Source: Streptomyces filamentosus
Lineage (GTDB): Bacteria > Actinomycetota > Actinomycetes > Streptomycetales > Streptomycetaceae
Assembly: GCF_014654895.1 (NCBI RefSeq)
Contig: NZ_BNBE01000001.1
Location: 1,488,001 to 1,552,000, forward strand
Length of the DNA: 64,000 nucleotides
Direction: 5' to 3'
Position numbers and translations under genes: made by a program. Under the pieces are notes generated by a model that saw only the letters and a list, made by a program, of their open reading frames with translations, searched no databases and was not told the DNA's origin. This document shows, piece by piece, positions 49,004 to 57,078 of this stretch. How positions within the stretch are numbered: the stretch's first letter is position 1; every line of letters begins with the position of its first letter.

Positions 49004-50644
49004 TTACTTGAAGACCTCGACGCCGGTCAGGATCGGGTCGCCGTCCTGGCCGTACTTGACGCCGGTGACCTTCTCCGAGTAGCCCGCGTTGACCTTGTAG
49101 TACCAGAGCGGGATGGAGGGCATGGTCTTGACCAGCTCCTTCTCCACGGCCTGGTACTTCTTCACCGACTCCTCCAGGGAGGGGGCGGAGTCGGCCTCGA
49201 GGATCATCTTGTCGAGATCCTTGTTGACGAAGCCGCCCTGGTTGCCCGCCGCGGTGCTCAGGAACAGGTCCTTGAGGAAGTTGGCGTTCACCGGGTAGTC
49301 CAGCGACCAGGCGGAGCGGTACAGGGACTTGACCTGCTTCGTCTTGCGAGCGGTCAGGTCGGCCTGGAAGTCCGTCTTGCTGTCGCCGACGCACTCGACG
49401 CCGGTGGCCTGGGTGATGCTGTTGCAGACAGCGTCGACCCACTCCTTGTGACCGCCATCCGCGTTGAACTGGATGGAGATCTTGTTGTTCGGGACGCCAC
49501 CACCCTGCTTGATGAGGTCCTTGGCCTTGGCCGGGTCGAACTTGGTGACGTCGCCCGCGGCGTTCTCCTGGAAGCCGAGGATGCCCTCGGGGACCCAGCC
49601 GGTGGCCGGCTTGCGGGTGCCCTGGAGAACCGTCTTGGTGATCGTCGCGCGGTCGATCGCCATCGAGAGGCCCTGGATGACGCGGACGTCGACCGGCTTC
49701 GGCTTGGCCCACTGGTCGGCGTAGAACGCGACACCGATGGACTGGATGGCGGCGTGGTCGGCGTCGACCGCGCGGTCACCGAGGTCCGTGTGGTAGACCG
49801 GGAGGTCCTTCGGACCGATCTGACGGATGATGTCGAGGTTGCCCGACTTCAGGTCCTCGTAGGCGGTCTCGAGGGTGGTGTAGTTCTTGAAGACCACACC
49901 GCCGTTCTTCGCCTTGTTCGGGCCCTTGTAGCCGTCGAAGCGGACGACCTCGATCTTCTTCTTGTGGTCCCAGCTCTTGAACTTGTAGGGACCGTTGCCC
50001 ACGGGCGCCTCGGCGGCGGCCTTCGGGTTCTTGTAGAAGGACTCCGGGAGCGGCGCGAACGGCGTGTACGCGAGCTTGTGACCGAAGTACGGGACCGGCT
50101 GGGTCAGCTCGATGGTGAAGGTCGTGTCGTCGACGATCTTCAGGCCGGCCAGGGTCTCGGCGGTGGGCTTGGCGCCCTCGGCCTCCGGGTGGACCTTGTC
50201 GTAGCCGACGATGTCGGAGAACCACGAGGAGAGGCCCATGGCGTTCTTGACGTTGGCGTTCCAGTTCCACGCGTCCACGAAGGACTTGGAGGTCACCGGG
50301 GTGCCGTCGTGGAAGGTCCAGCCGGCCTTGAGCTTGACGGTCCACTTCTTCGAGTCGCTCGTGGTGAGCGACTCGGCGTTGATCATCTCCAGCGAGCCGT
50401 CGGGCTTGTAGCCGACGAGCTGCGAGAAGACGGCCTTCATCACGCCGGCGCCGTTCGACTCCATCGTGTCGCCGGTGTAGAGCAGCTTCTCCGGCTCACC
50501 CAGGTCGGTGGTGAAGATGCCGTTCGGGTCGACCTGACCCTTGGCCTTCGAGCCCTCGTTGCCGTCACCCCCGCCACAGGCGGTCGCAGCCAGGGCGACG
50601 ATGATCGCGCCCGTTACCCACTTGGCGCTCTTGGCACCGCGCAT
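49004..50644 (-). CDS. Oligopeptide-binding lipoprotein, SBP family 5 (operon 2)
   Basis: A 546-residue extracellular solute-binding protein: signal peptide (MRGAKSAKWVTGAIIVALA) ending at lipobox ATAC (Cys23), then a Gly/Ser-rich linker and the family 5 fold (LTTSDSKKWTVKLKAGWTFHDGTPVTSKSFVDAWNW; FAPLPESFYKNP). ATG 50644 follows GAGGAGG; a longer open frame upstream is not plausible. It shares layout with the 42994 protein but differs clearly in sequence, so the two importers probably take different peptides. Confidence 0.92.
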   Translation of the reverse strand: MRGAKSAKWVTGAIIVALAATACGGGDGNEGSKAKGQVDPNGIFTTDLGEPEKLLYTGDTMESNGAGVMKAVFSQLVGYKPDGSLEMINAESLTTSDSKKWTVKLKAGWTFHDGTPVTSKSFVDAWNWNANVKNAMGLSSWFSDIVGYDKVHPEAEGAKPTAETLAGLKIVDDTTFTIELTQPVPYFGHKLAYTPFAPLPESFYKNPKAAAEAPVGNGPYKFKSWDHKKKIEVVRFDGYKGPNKAKNGGVVFKNYTTLETAYEDLKSGNLDIIRQIGPKDLPVYHTDLGDRAVDADHAAIQSIGVAFYADQWAKPKPVDVRVIQGLSMAIDRATITKTVLQGTRKPATGWVPEGILGFQENAAGDVTKFDPAKAKDLIKQGGGVPNNKISIQFNADGGHKEWVDAVCNSITQATGVECVGDSKTDFQADLTARKTKQVKSLYRSAWSLDYPVNANFLKDLFLSTAAGNQGGFVNKDLDKMILEADSAPSLEESVKKYQAVEKELVKTMPSIPLWYYKVNAGYSEKVTGVKYGQDGDPILTGVEVFK

Positions 50645-51162
50645 GGGTTCCTCCTCATGAGTCCACTTTGTCACTACAAGAGAGGCACTCCGAGTTTCGC
50701 CGACACCCCTGACGGCTTTGGACTCAAGTGCCCCGAGTGTGCTCGTGAGTCGGCACTCCCCACAGTGCGTGACCCATTGACCCGAGCTCAATGGAGCCAA
50801 CTATTAGGCACGTCCGGGCCGTAAACCACACTTAAGCGGTCTCGTTTTGACAACATCACCAAGGCCCTGGATACCGAAATCCGGACAAAGTGAGTGCAGA
50901 CAGACACCCCCGAAACGGACTGTTAATACACGTTCCGGAGAGTGATGCCCGCTATCCGGACACTTGGTCGCTGTATTCGACTTGACGGGGGACCGGACGG
51001 AGACCCTCCTCCGGCCCGCACCTCATACCACAGGCCCGGGAGGTCCGGCACCCCTCGCGGGAGGCCCGGCCCTCGGTCAACGGCCCTCCGGAGCCACGAG
51101 TTCCCCCATGATCCGGCACCGGAGTAGTACCCCCGTGTCACCGGTGTATCCACGCGGAAAAA
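50645..51162. other. 518-base intergenic region upstream of importer operon 2
   Basis: This region lies between the binding-protein gene and the typA terminator and carries the promoter for operon 2 on the minus strand. AGTGCC near 50728 and GGCACT near 50752 form an inverted repeat. TTGTCA near 50851 on the minus strand is a -35 candidate, but no clear -10 follows at 17-18 bases. The stretch 50900-51160 shows no convincing gene on either strand. Confidence 0.35.
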
Positions 51163-51202
51163 CCCGACGGGGCCCCGGTGTTGTCACCGGGGCCCCGTCG
51201 GG
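51163..51202 (-). terminator. Strong intrinsic terminator of typA with T-tract
   Basis: An 18-bp perfect stem (CCCGACGGGGCCCCGGTG at 51163-51180 with CACCGGGGCCCCGTCGGG at 51185-51202) is followed on the minus strand by GTTTTTCC. A classic T-tract like this is uncommon in high-GC actinobacteria. A further hairpin lies between it and the typA stop codon (51201-51232). Confidence 0.9.
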
Positions 51203-51233
51203 CCGGCGGGGCTCCCCTTCAGGAGCCCCGGCC

Positions 51234-53135
51234 TCAGGCGTTCTTGGCGCGCGAGGCGGAGCGGGCGCGCTCCTTCTGGTCCAGGACGACCTTGCGGATG
51301 CGGACGGCCTCCGGGGTCACCTCGACGCACTCGTCGTCGCGGCAGAACTCCAGGGACTGCTCCAGGGAGAGCTTGCGCGGCGGGACGATCGCCTCGAACG
51401 AGTCGGCCGACGAGGACCGCATGTTCGTGAGCTTCTTCTCCTTGGTGATGTTCACGTCCATGTCGTCGGAACGCGAGTTCTCGCCGACGATCATGCCCTC
51501 GTACACCTCGGTGCCGGGGTCGGTGAACAGGACGCCGCGCTCCTGGAGGTTGGTCATCGCGAAGGCGGTGACCGCGCCGGCGCGGTCGGCGACCAGGGAG
51601 CCGTTGTTGCGGGTCTGGAGCGGGCCGAACCACGGCTCGTGGCCCTCGTGGATCGAGTGGGCGATGCCGGTGCCGCGGGTCTGGGTCAGGAACTCCGTGC
51701 GGAAGCCGATCAGGCCGCGGGACGGGACGACGAACTCCATGCGGACCCAGCCGGAGCCGTGGTTCGACATGTTGTCCATGCGGCCCTTGCGGACGCCCAT
51801 GAGCTGGGTGACGGCGCCCATGTGCTCCTCGGGCACGTCGACCGTGAGGCGCTCGACGGGCTCGTGGATCTTGCCGTCGACCTCCTTGGTGACGACCTGG
51901 GGCTTGCCGATGGTGAGCTCGAAGCCCTCGCGGCGCATCTGCTCGACCAGGATGGCGAGCGCGAGCTCGCCGCGGCCCTGGACCTCCCAGGCGTCGGGGC
52001 GCTCGGTCTCCAGGACGCGGAGCGAGACGTTGCCGACGAGCTCGCGGTCCAGGCGGTCCTTCACCTGGCGGGCGGTGACCTTGCGGTCCTTGACCGCGGC
52101 CTTGGCGTCCGCGCCCTTGCCGGTGCCGCCGCGGCCGACGAGCGGCGAGGTGTTGGTGCCGATGGTCATGGAGATGGCCGGCTGGTCGACCGTGATCAGC
52201 GGGAGCGCGATCGGGTTCTCCGGGTCGGCCAGGGTCTCGCCGATCATGATGTCGGGGATGCCGGCGACGGCGCAGATGTCACCGGGGCCCGCGACCTCGG
52301 CGGGCTTGCGGGTGAGCGCCTCGGTCATCATCAGCTCGGTGATGCGGACGTTGGAGATCGTGCCGTCCCGCTTGATCCACGCGACCGTCTGGCCCTTGCG
52401 CAGCTCGCCCTGCTCGACGCGGAGCAGCGCGATGCGGCCGAGGAAGTTGTCGGCGTCCAGGTTGGTGACGTGGGCCTGGAGCGGGGCCTCCTCGTCGTAC
52501 GACGGGGCCGGGACGTGCTCCAGGATCGTGGAGAAGAAGGGCTCCAGGTTCTCGGAGTCCTGCGGGACCGTGCCGTCCTCCGGCTTGGTCAGCGAGGCGA
52601 TGCCGTCGCGGCCGCAGGCGTAGACGATCGGGAACTCGATCTGGTCCTCGTCGGCGTCCAGGTCCAGGAAGAGGTCGTAGGTCTCGTTGACGACCTCGTC
52701 GATCCGGGAGTCCGGGCGGTCCGTCTTGTTGATGCAGAGGATGACGGGCTTGCGCTGCTGGAGGGCCTTGCGCAGCACGAAGCGGGTCTGCGGGAGCGGA
52801 CCCTCGGAGGCGTCCACCAGCAGGACGACGGCGTCGACCATCGACAGACCGCGCTCGACCTCGCCACCGAAGTCGGCGTGGCCGGGGGTGTCGATGATGT
52901 TGATCGTGATCGGGGCCCCGCCGTCCTTGGGGTGGTACTTCACCGCCGTGTTCTTGGCGAGGATCGTGATGCCCTTCTCACGCTCCAGGTCGTTCGAGTC
53001 CATCATGCGGTCGTCGAGCTGCTGGTGGGCGGCGAAGGCACCGGCCTGCTTGAGCATGGCGTCGACGATGGTCGTCTTGCCGTGGTCGACGTGGGCGACG
53101 ATGGCGACGTTACGGATGTCGTGGCGCGTGGGCAT
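51234..53135 (-). CDS. typA: Translational GTPase TypA/BipA
   Basis: A 633-residue ribosome-associated GTPase, related to EF-G, that acts in ribosome assembly and stress growth. G-motifs: G1 AHVDHGKTT (residues 14-22), G2 region EREKGITILAKNTA, G3 DTPGHADF, G4 NKTDRPDSR. Downstream are the EF-G-like domains II, III and V and the TypA-specific C-terminal region (GIAHSIHEGHEPWFG, then KEKKLTNMRSS). Length is close to that of other actinobacterial TypA. ATG 53135. It ends at a strong terminator with T-tract and stands alone. Confidence 0.97.
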   Translation of the reverse strand: MPTRHDIRNVAIVAHVDHGKTTIVDAMLKQAGAFAAHQQLDDRMMDSNDLEREKGITILAKNTAVKYHPKDGGAPITINIIDTPGHADFGGEVERGLSMVDAVVLLVDASEGPLPQTRFVLRKALQQRKPVILCINKTDRPDSRIDEVVNETYDLFLDLDADEDQIEFPIVYACGRDGIASLTKPEDGTVPQDSENLEPFFSTILEHVPAPSYDEEAPLQAHVTNLDADNFLGRIALLRVEQGELRKGQTVAWIKRDGTISNVRITELMMTEALTRKPAEVAGPGDICAVAGIPDIMIGETLADPENPIALPLITVDQPAISMTIGTNTSPLVGRGGTGKGADAKAAVKDRKVTARQVKDRLDRELVGNVSLRVLETERPDAWEVQGRGELALAILVEQMRREGFELTIGKPQVVTKEVDGKIHEPVERLTVDVPEEHMGAVTQLMGVRKGRMDNMSNHGSGWVRMEFVVPSRGLIGFRTEFLTQTRGTGIAHSIHEGHEPWFGPLQTRNNGSLVADRAGAVTAFAMTNLQERGVLFTDPGTEVYEGMIVGENSRSDDMDVNITKEKKLTNMRSSSADSFEAIVPPRKLSLEQSLEFCRDDECVEVTPEAVRIRKVVLDQKERARSASRAKNA

Positions 53136-53409
53136 GGGTGGCTTGCGCTTCTCTCGGATCGTGGGAATCGGCGTCAGTTCCTCTTACGCCCGCCGGGCGG
53201 ACGCGCCACGGCTATGTCCCATGGTACGGGGCCGCCGTGCAAGGGGCTTCCCCGGAGGGATCCGAGAGGGTCTACTGGGAGGTTCGGCGGTGCTTCCAGG
53301 GTGTGGGGAAGATCATGCGGACCGGGTCAAGGGGCCGACGCGATCCTGCCCGCCGGGGTCACCGGCGGGCAAGGAACTTGAGCTGGTTCTGAGGTTGTGA
53401 CCTGTGGTT

Positions 53410-55782
53410 TCAGCGGTTCGAACCGCTACCCTTGGTCGTTTCGCTCTTCTTGAAACCGATGTCCTGGTACCGGGGGGCGGCGAAGCCCCAGGCCCCGGCG
53501 TTGACCACGTCCTTCCGGGCCGCGACCAGCTGGGGGCGCTGGTAGAGCGGGAGGGAGCCGGCGGCGGCCCAGATGCGGGCGTCGGCCTGCCGGATCAGAT
53601 CGCCCGCCTCCTCCTCGTCGAGGGTGCCGGCCGCCTGGTCGAAGAGCTGGTCGATGCGGTCCGTGCCGACGCGCGAGTAGTTCTGCTCGACCAGCAGGGA
53701 GCCGTCGGAGGCGGGCTCGGGCTTGGCGAAGATCGGCCGGGCGTCGGTGGCGGGGAAGGCCGAGGCGGGCCAGGAGTAGAGGGCCAGGTCGTAGTCGCCG
53801 GAGGCCACGTGGTCCTTGAAGAAGCTCTCGTCGGAGACCTTGGTGACCTCGGTGCGGATGCCGACCGCGTCGAGCATCCGGACGATCCGGTCGCCGACCG
53901 CCCGCAGCGTCTCCGAGCCGGGGCCCGAGGGCAGGACGAAGCGGAGGCTGAGGGGCTTGCCGTCCTTGCCGAGGGCCTGGGAGGCGGCGGGGACGGCGGC
54001 CGGGGCGGCGCTGCCCATCGGGGCGTAGGCCCCGGCGACGCCCTTGTCCGGCTTGGCGTTGCCGGGCCCGGCCGCGGCGCGGGCGCCGGTGTCGAGGGCC
54101 TCGGCGCGGGCGAGGAGGGCGGCGCTCTCGCGGGCGGCGGCGGGGGCCGGGGCGAGGACGCGGGTGCCGCTCTCGGGGCCGCCGGGGCCGATCCGGGGGG
54201 CGGCCCGGAGCTCGCCGGGCTTGTCGTCGCCGACGATGTAGAGGCCGTCGTCGGAGGCGGTGTCCTCGGCGCCCTCGGCCTTCTTCTTGGCGTCGGTCTC
54301 CTTCTTCTTGGCGTCGGTCTCCTTCTTCTCCGCCCGCTCGGCGCCCGCTCCGGTGCCGGCGGGCTTCTGCTGGGCGCCGCCCGGGACCCAGCCGGCGTCG
54401 GCGAGGAGGGCGCGGGCCTCCTTGGTGTCCTGGCCGCCGAGGGCGTCGCTGCTGTCGGCGTAGGCGGCCTGGCCGGCCAGGGCGAGGTGGCTGCCGGGGG
54501 GCTCGGCGGGCAGGCCGAGCGGCTTCAGGACGGATTCGGCGAGTTCCCTGCGGTCGATGGCGCGGGCGACCGCGCGCCGGACCCGTTCGTCGGCGAGCGG
54601 GCCGGACTCGCCGTTGAGGGAGAGCTGGGTGTAGGCGGGTTCGAGCGACTTGCGGACGACGTAGCCGGAGAGGGTGTCCTGGGCCCGGGCGTAGCGGGCG
54701 GCGGCGGCCTTGTTCTCGGCGCGGGCGGCGCGGACCTCGGCGGCGAGCTCCTCGTCCTCGCCGTGGGCGAGCGCCCAGGACTTGAGGGCCTTGCCGGGGG
54801 TGACGGCGGAGCCGGGGCCGTGCAGCCGGGCGGCCTGGGCCCCGGCGCGGCCGGCGCCGGCGTCCTTGAGGGCGAGGGCGATCCGGTCGGCGGTGGCGCG
54901 GTCGACCTCGGCCAGGTCGAGCGTGCCGGCGGCGAGGGCGGCCTCCCGGTCGGTGCGGGGGACGGCGCGCAGGACGAGGCTGTCGAGCTTGGCGGGGCTG
55001 CCCCACCAGCGGGGGTTGCGGACGAGGGTGAGGCTGCCGTCCTTCCGGTCCGTCTTCCCCAGCAGGAACGGTCCTGCGGTGGACTTGAGCGTGGTGCGCG
55101 CACCGTCGTTGAAGGCGTTCGGGGAGCCCATCACCTCCTTCGGGTAGAGGGGGGTGAAGAGGGAGCGCCAGTCGGCGTAGGGCTTGGCGAAGGTGACCCG
55201 CACCTCCAGGTCGTTCCGGCCCTTCTCGATCTTCTCGATCCGCTCGTAGCCGGCGTTCCTGGCCGTCCAGTAGGCGGTGTCGCGGCCGCTGAGGGCCCGC
55301 CACTGGGCGACGAAGTCGGCGGCGCCGATCTCGCGGCCGTCGCTCCACACGGCCTGCTGGTTGAGCTTGTAGAGGACGACCTGGCGGGGCTCGGTCCCGA
55401 CGACCTCGGCGCTCTCCAGGTAGTCGGGGTTGAGCCGGGGACGCCCGCGCTCGTCCAGGGTGTACAGCGCGGGCAGGACGGCGCCCGTGACCCGGCCGGT
55501 GGCCGCGTCGGCGTCGGCCTGGAAGGCGTTGAGGGTGGTGGGGAGGGAGTCCACCGCCCACCGCAGGGTGCCGCCGTCGCCGACGAGGCCGCGCGCGGTG
55601 GGCGCGTTGTCCTGGGCGGCGGCGGGGGCGGCGTCGTCGCCGTCGCCGGAGCTGCACCCCGCGAGGACGGTGACGGCGAGGACCGCGCTGGTGAGGGTGG
55701 CCACGGAGCGGAGGGTCCGGGAGCGGGGGCTCCCGGACGGACCGGACCATGTCCTGCCCCGGGGGGCGCCGACCTGGGACAT
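53410..55782 (-). CDS. Orphan solute-binding lipoprotein (SBP family 5) with Lys-rich insertion
   Basis: A 790-residue SBP family 5 lipoprotein (lipobox LAGC, Cys43), much longer than the usual 540. The fold begins TLRWAVDSLPTTLNAF and the closing part matches OppA/DppA (FAKPEPASDGSLLVEQNYSRVG, DQLFDQAAGTLDEEEAGDLI). Residues about 475-600 are an inserted low-complexity stretch with the repeat KKETDA and an Ala/Pro-rich linker. No permease or ATPase genes are adjacent, so it may serve one of the importers here or act on its own. ATG 55782 follows AAGGGG. The 3' end contains a perfect 16-base palindrome (AGCGGTTCGAACCGCT) around the stop codon. Confidence 0.88.
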   Translation of the reverse strand: MSQVGAPRGRTWSGPSGSPRSRTLRSVATLTSAVLAVTVLAGCSSGDGDDAAPAAAQDNAPTARGLVGDGGTLRWAVDSLPTTLNAFQADADAATGRVTGAVLPALYTLDERGRPRLNPDYLESAEVVGTEPRQVVLYKLNQQAVWSDGREIGAADFVAQWRALSGRDTAYWTARNAGYERIEKIEKGRNDLEVRVTFAKPYADWRSLFTPLYPKEVMGSPNAFNDGARTTLKSTAGPFLLGKTDRKDGSLTLVRNPRWWGSPAKLDSLVLRAVPRTDREAALAAGTLDLAEVDRATADRIALALKDAGAGRAGAQAARLHGPGSAVTPGKALKSWALAHGEDEELAAEVRAARAENKAAAARYARAQDTLSGYVVRKSLEPAYTQLSLNGESGPLADERVRRAVARAIDRRELAESVLKPLGLPAEPPGSHLALAGQAAYADSSDALGGQDTKEARALLADAGWVPGGAQQKPAGTGAGAERAEKKETDAKKKETDAKKKAEGAEDTASDDGLYIVGDDKPGELRAAPRIGPGGPESGTRVLAPAPAAARESAALLARAEALDTGARAAAGPGNAKPDKGVAGAYAPMGSAAPAAVPAASQALGKDGKPLSLRFVLPSGPGSETLRAVGDRIVRMLDAVGIRTEVTKVSDESFFKDHVASGDYDLALYSWPASAFPATDARPIFAKPEPASDGSLLVEQNYSRVGTDRIDQLFDQAAGTLDEEEAGDLIRQADARIWAAAGSLPLYQRPQLVAARKDVVNAGAWGFAAPRYQDIGFKKSETTKGSGSNR
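53412..53427. terminator. 16-base perfect palindrome at the 3' end of the orphan SBP gene
   Basis: AGCGGTTCGAACCGCT overlaps the last codons (Gly-Ser-Gly-Ser-Asn-Arg) of the lipoprotein gene. It may act as a weak terminator or as an operator for typA, whose promoter lies to the left. Confidence 0.35.
54283..54345 (-). repeat. In-frame 21-base repeats encoding KKETDAK
   Basis: Two copies of a 21-base unit and a partial third encode the Lys/Glu/Thr/Asp repeat inside the insertion of the orphan solute-binding protein. Confidence 0.7.
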
Positions 55783-55903
55783 GACTTTTACCCCTTCGTC
55801 CGGTTTTATGCCATTTGGAGATGATCACATCGCTTGCTCATCCCACTGAACGGCACCCGCCGGAGCCGCCCGCCGCCGACACGGCGACGGGCCGGGCAAA
55901 CCC

Positions 55904-55932
55904 ACCCGGGCGGCCCAACGGCCCGCCCGGGT
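55904..55932 (-). terminator. Terminator hairpin after the GH18-like gene
   Basis: ACCCGGGCGGCC (55904-55915) pairs with GGCCCGCCCGGGT (55920-55932) with a one-base bulge, touching the stop codon of the gene on the minus strand. Confidence 0.6.
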
Positions 55933-56960
55933 CAGCCGGAGCGGGCCCAGCCCGCGCGGTAGGCGGCCCAGTCCCCCGGCTCCTCCGCGAAGTCCACGTA
56001 GAGGGCGACGCCGAAGCGCTCGCGGCCCGGGTCGGTGCGGCCGAGGCCCAGGCGGACGCCCCGGACGCCGGCGGCGACGGTCTCGGCGCTCTCGTGGTGG
56101 CCGAGGTCGTCCTCGTGGAAGAAGGGCAGCCCCATGAGGAGGTCGGTGCCCTCCGGGGTGACCTCCAGGGCGAGCGCGGTCTGCTGGGCGACGTAGCCGC
56201 CGTACGAACTCTCCAGCGGCATCCAGGTGTCGTACGACATCACGGCGATCTGGTCGACGCGGCGGGCCACCTCGCCGAAGTACTCCTGCGACCACCACTT
56301 GCCCTGGTCCGAGACGAGGCGGAGCACCGAGTGGGCGCCCGGCAGCGGGTCGATCTGGTGGGCGGCGACGGAGAGCAGCGCCATGCGGGAGCGGGTGAGC
56401 CGCCCCAGGTCGTCCAGGAGCGTCAGGTAGTCCGCGTCGCCGGACCGGAGGGGCTCCAGGTCGAAGTGGACGCCGGCGAAGCCCGCGTCGAGGACCTGGC
56501 GGGCGGAGGCCGTGACGGCCGCGCGGGAGGCGGCGTCGGAGAGCCGCAGTCCGGTCGGGCCGTCGTTCGCGAGGACGTCGCCGAGCCACGCCTGGACCCG
56601 GACGCCGGGCAGTTCGCGGCGGACGCCGTCGACCAGCCACCGCGCGCGCGGATGACGGGCGGCGGGCAGGGTCCCGTCGTGTTCGAGCGGGCCCGCGTGC
56701 ACGTACAGGTCCTTGACGCCGGTGCCCCGCAGCCGCTCGGCGAGGGCCTTCAGGTCGGCGTCCTTCTTCCTGCCGTCGACCCACGCGTGCCCGATCCAGT
56801 ACGCGTCCCTGCCCCGGGTGCGGGCGTCGTCGCGGAGGTCTCCGGCGTAGCTGACCCGCAGGGCGAGCGCGCCGAGGAGCGGCGGCACGACGAGCAGCAG
56901 CACCAGCCCCAGGACCCACCAGCGCCCCTTGCGCCAGGCCCTTCCCAGTCGTCCGGCCAC
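55932..56960 (-). CDS. Membrane-anchored glycoside hydrolase-like (GH18-type fold) protein
   Basis: A 342-residue protein with a basic N-terminus (RAWRKGRWW), one transmembrane helix (VLGLVLLLVVPPLLGALAL) and an external TIM-barrel-like domain. The strand GFAGVHFDLEPL corresponds to the GH18 active strand (DxxDxDxE) with the last Asp167 and Glu169 kept but the first two Asp replaced by Ala and His. SYGGYV and LMGLPFF are also barrel strands. It is probably a sugar-binding or weakly active chitinase-like protein. I chose GTG 56960 (CAGGGGG upstream) over a longer open frame without signal character. It is divergent from the TPM gene. Confidence 0.72.
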   Translation of the reverse strand: MAGRLGRAWRKGRWWVLGLVLLLVVPPLLGALALRVSYAGDLRDDARTRGRDAYWIGHAWVDGRKKDADLKALAERLRGTGVKDLYVHAGPLEHDGTLPAARHPRARWLVDGVRRELPGVRVQAWLGDVLANDGPTGLRLSDAASRAAVTASARQVLDAGFAGVHFDLEPLRSGDADYLTLLDDLGRLTRSRMALLSVAAHQIDPLPGAHSVLRLVSDQGKWWSQEYFGEVARRVDQIAVMSYDTWMPLESSYGGYVAQQTALALEVTPEGTDLLMGLPFFHEDDLGHHESAETVAAGVRGVRLGLGRTDPGRERFGVALYVDFAEEPGDWAAYRAGWARSG

Positions 56961-57078
56961 ACCAGCCCCCTGCGTCCCAGTCGAGATCAGTTCTGGTGGA
57001 GACGCCCGGGCCCGCCGGTCGGTTTCCGCGGCGCCCGCCCGGTCGCGGGGGCACAGAGCAGTACATAACCTCCTTTTT

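Noticed and set aside
50923..51153. 76-codon minus-strand ORF before importer operon 2
   Set aside because: No ribosome binding site, no domain or hydrophobic pattern, and composition like non-coding sequence.
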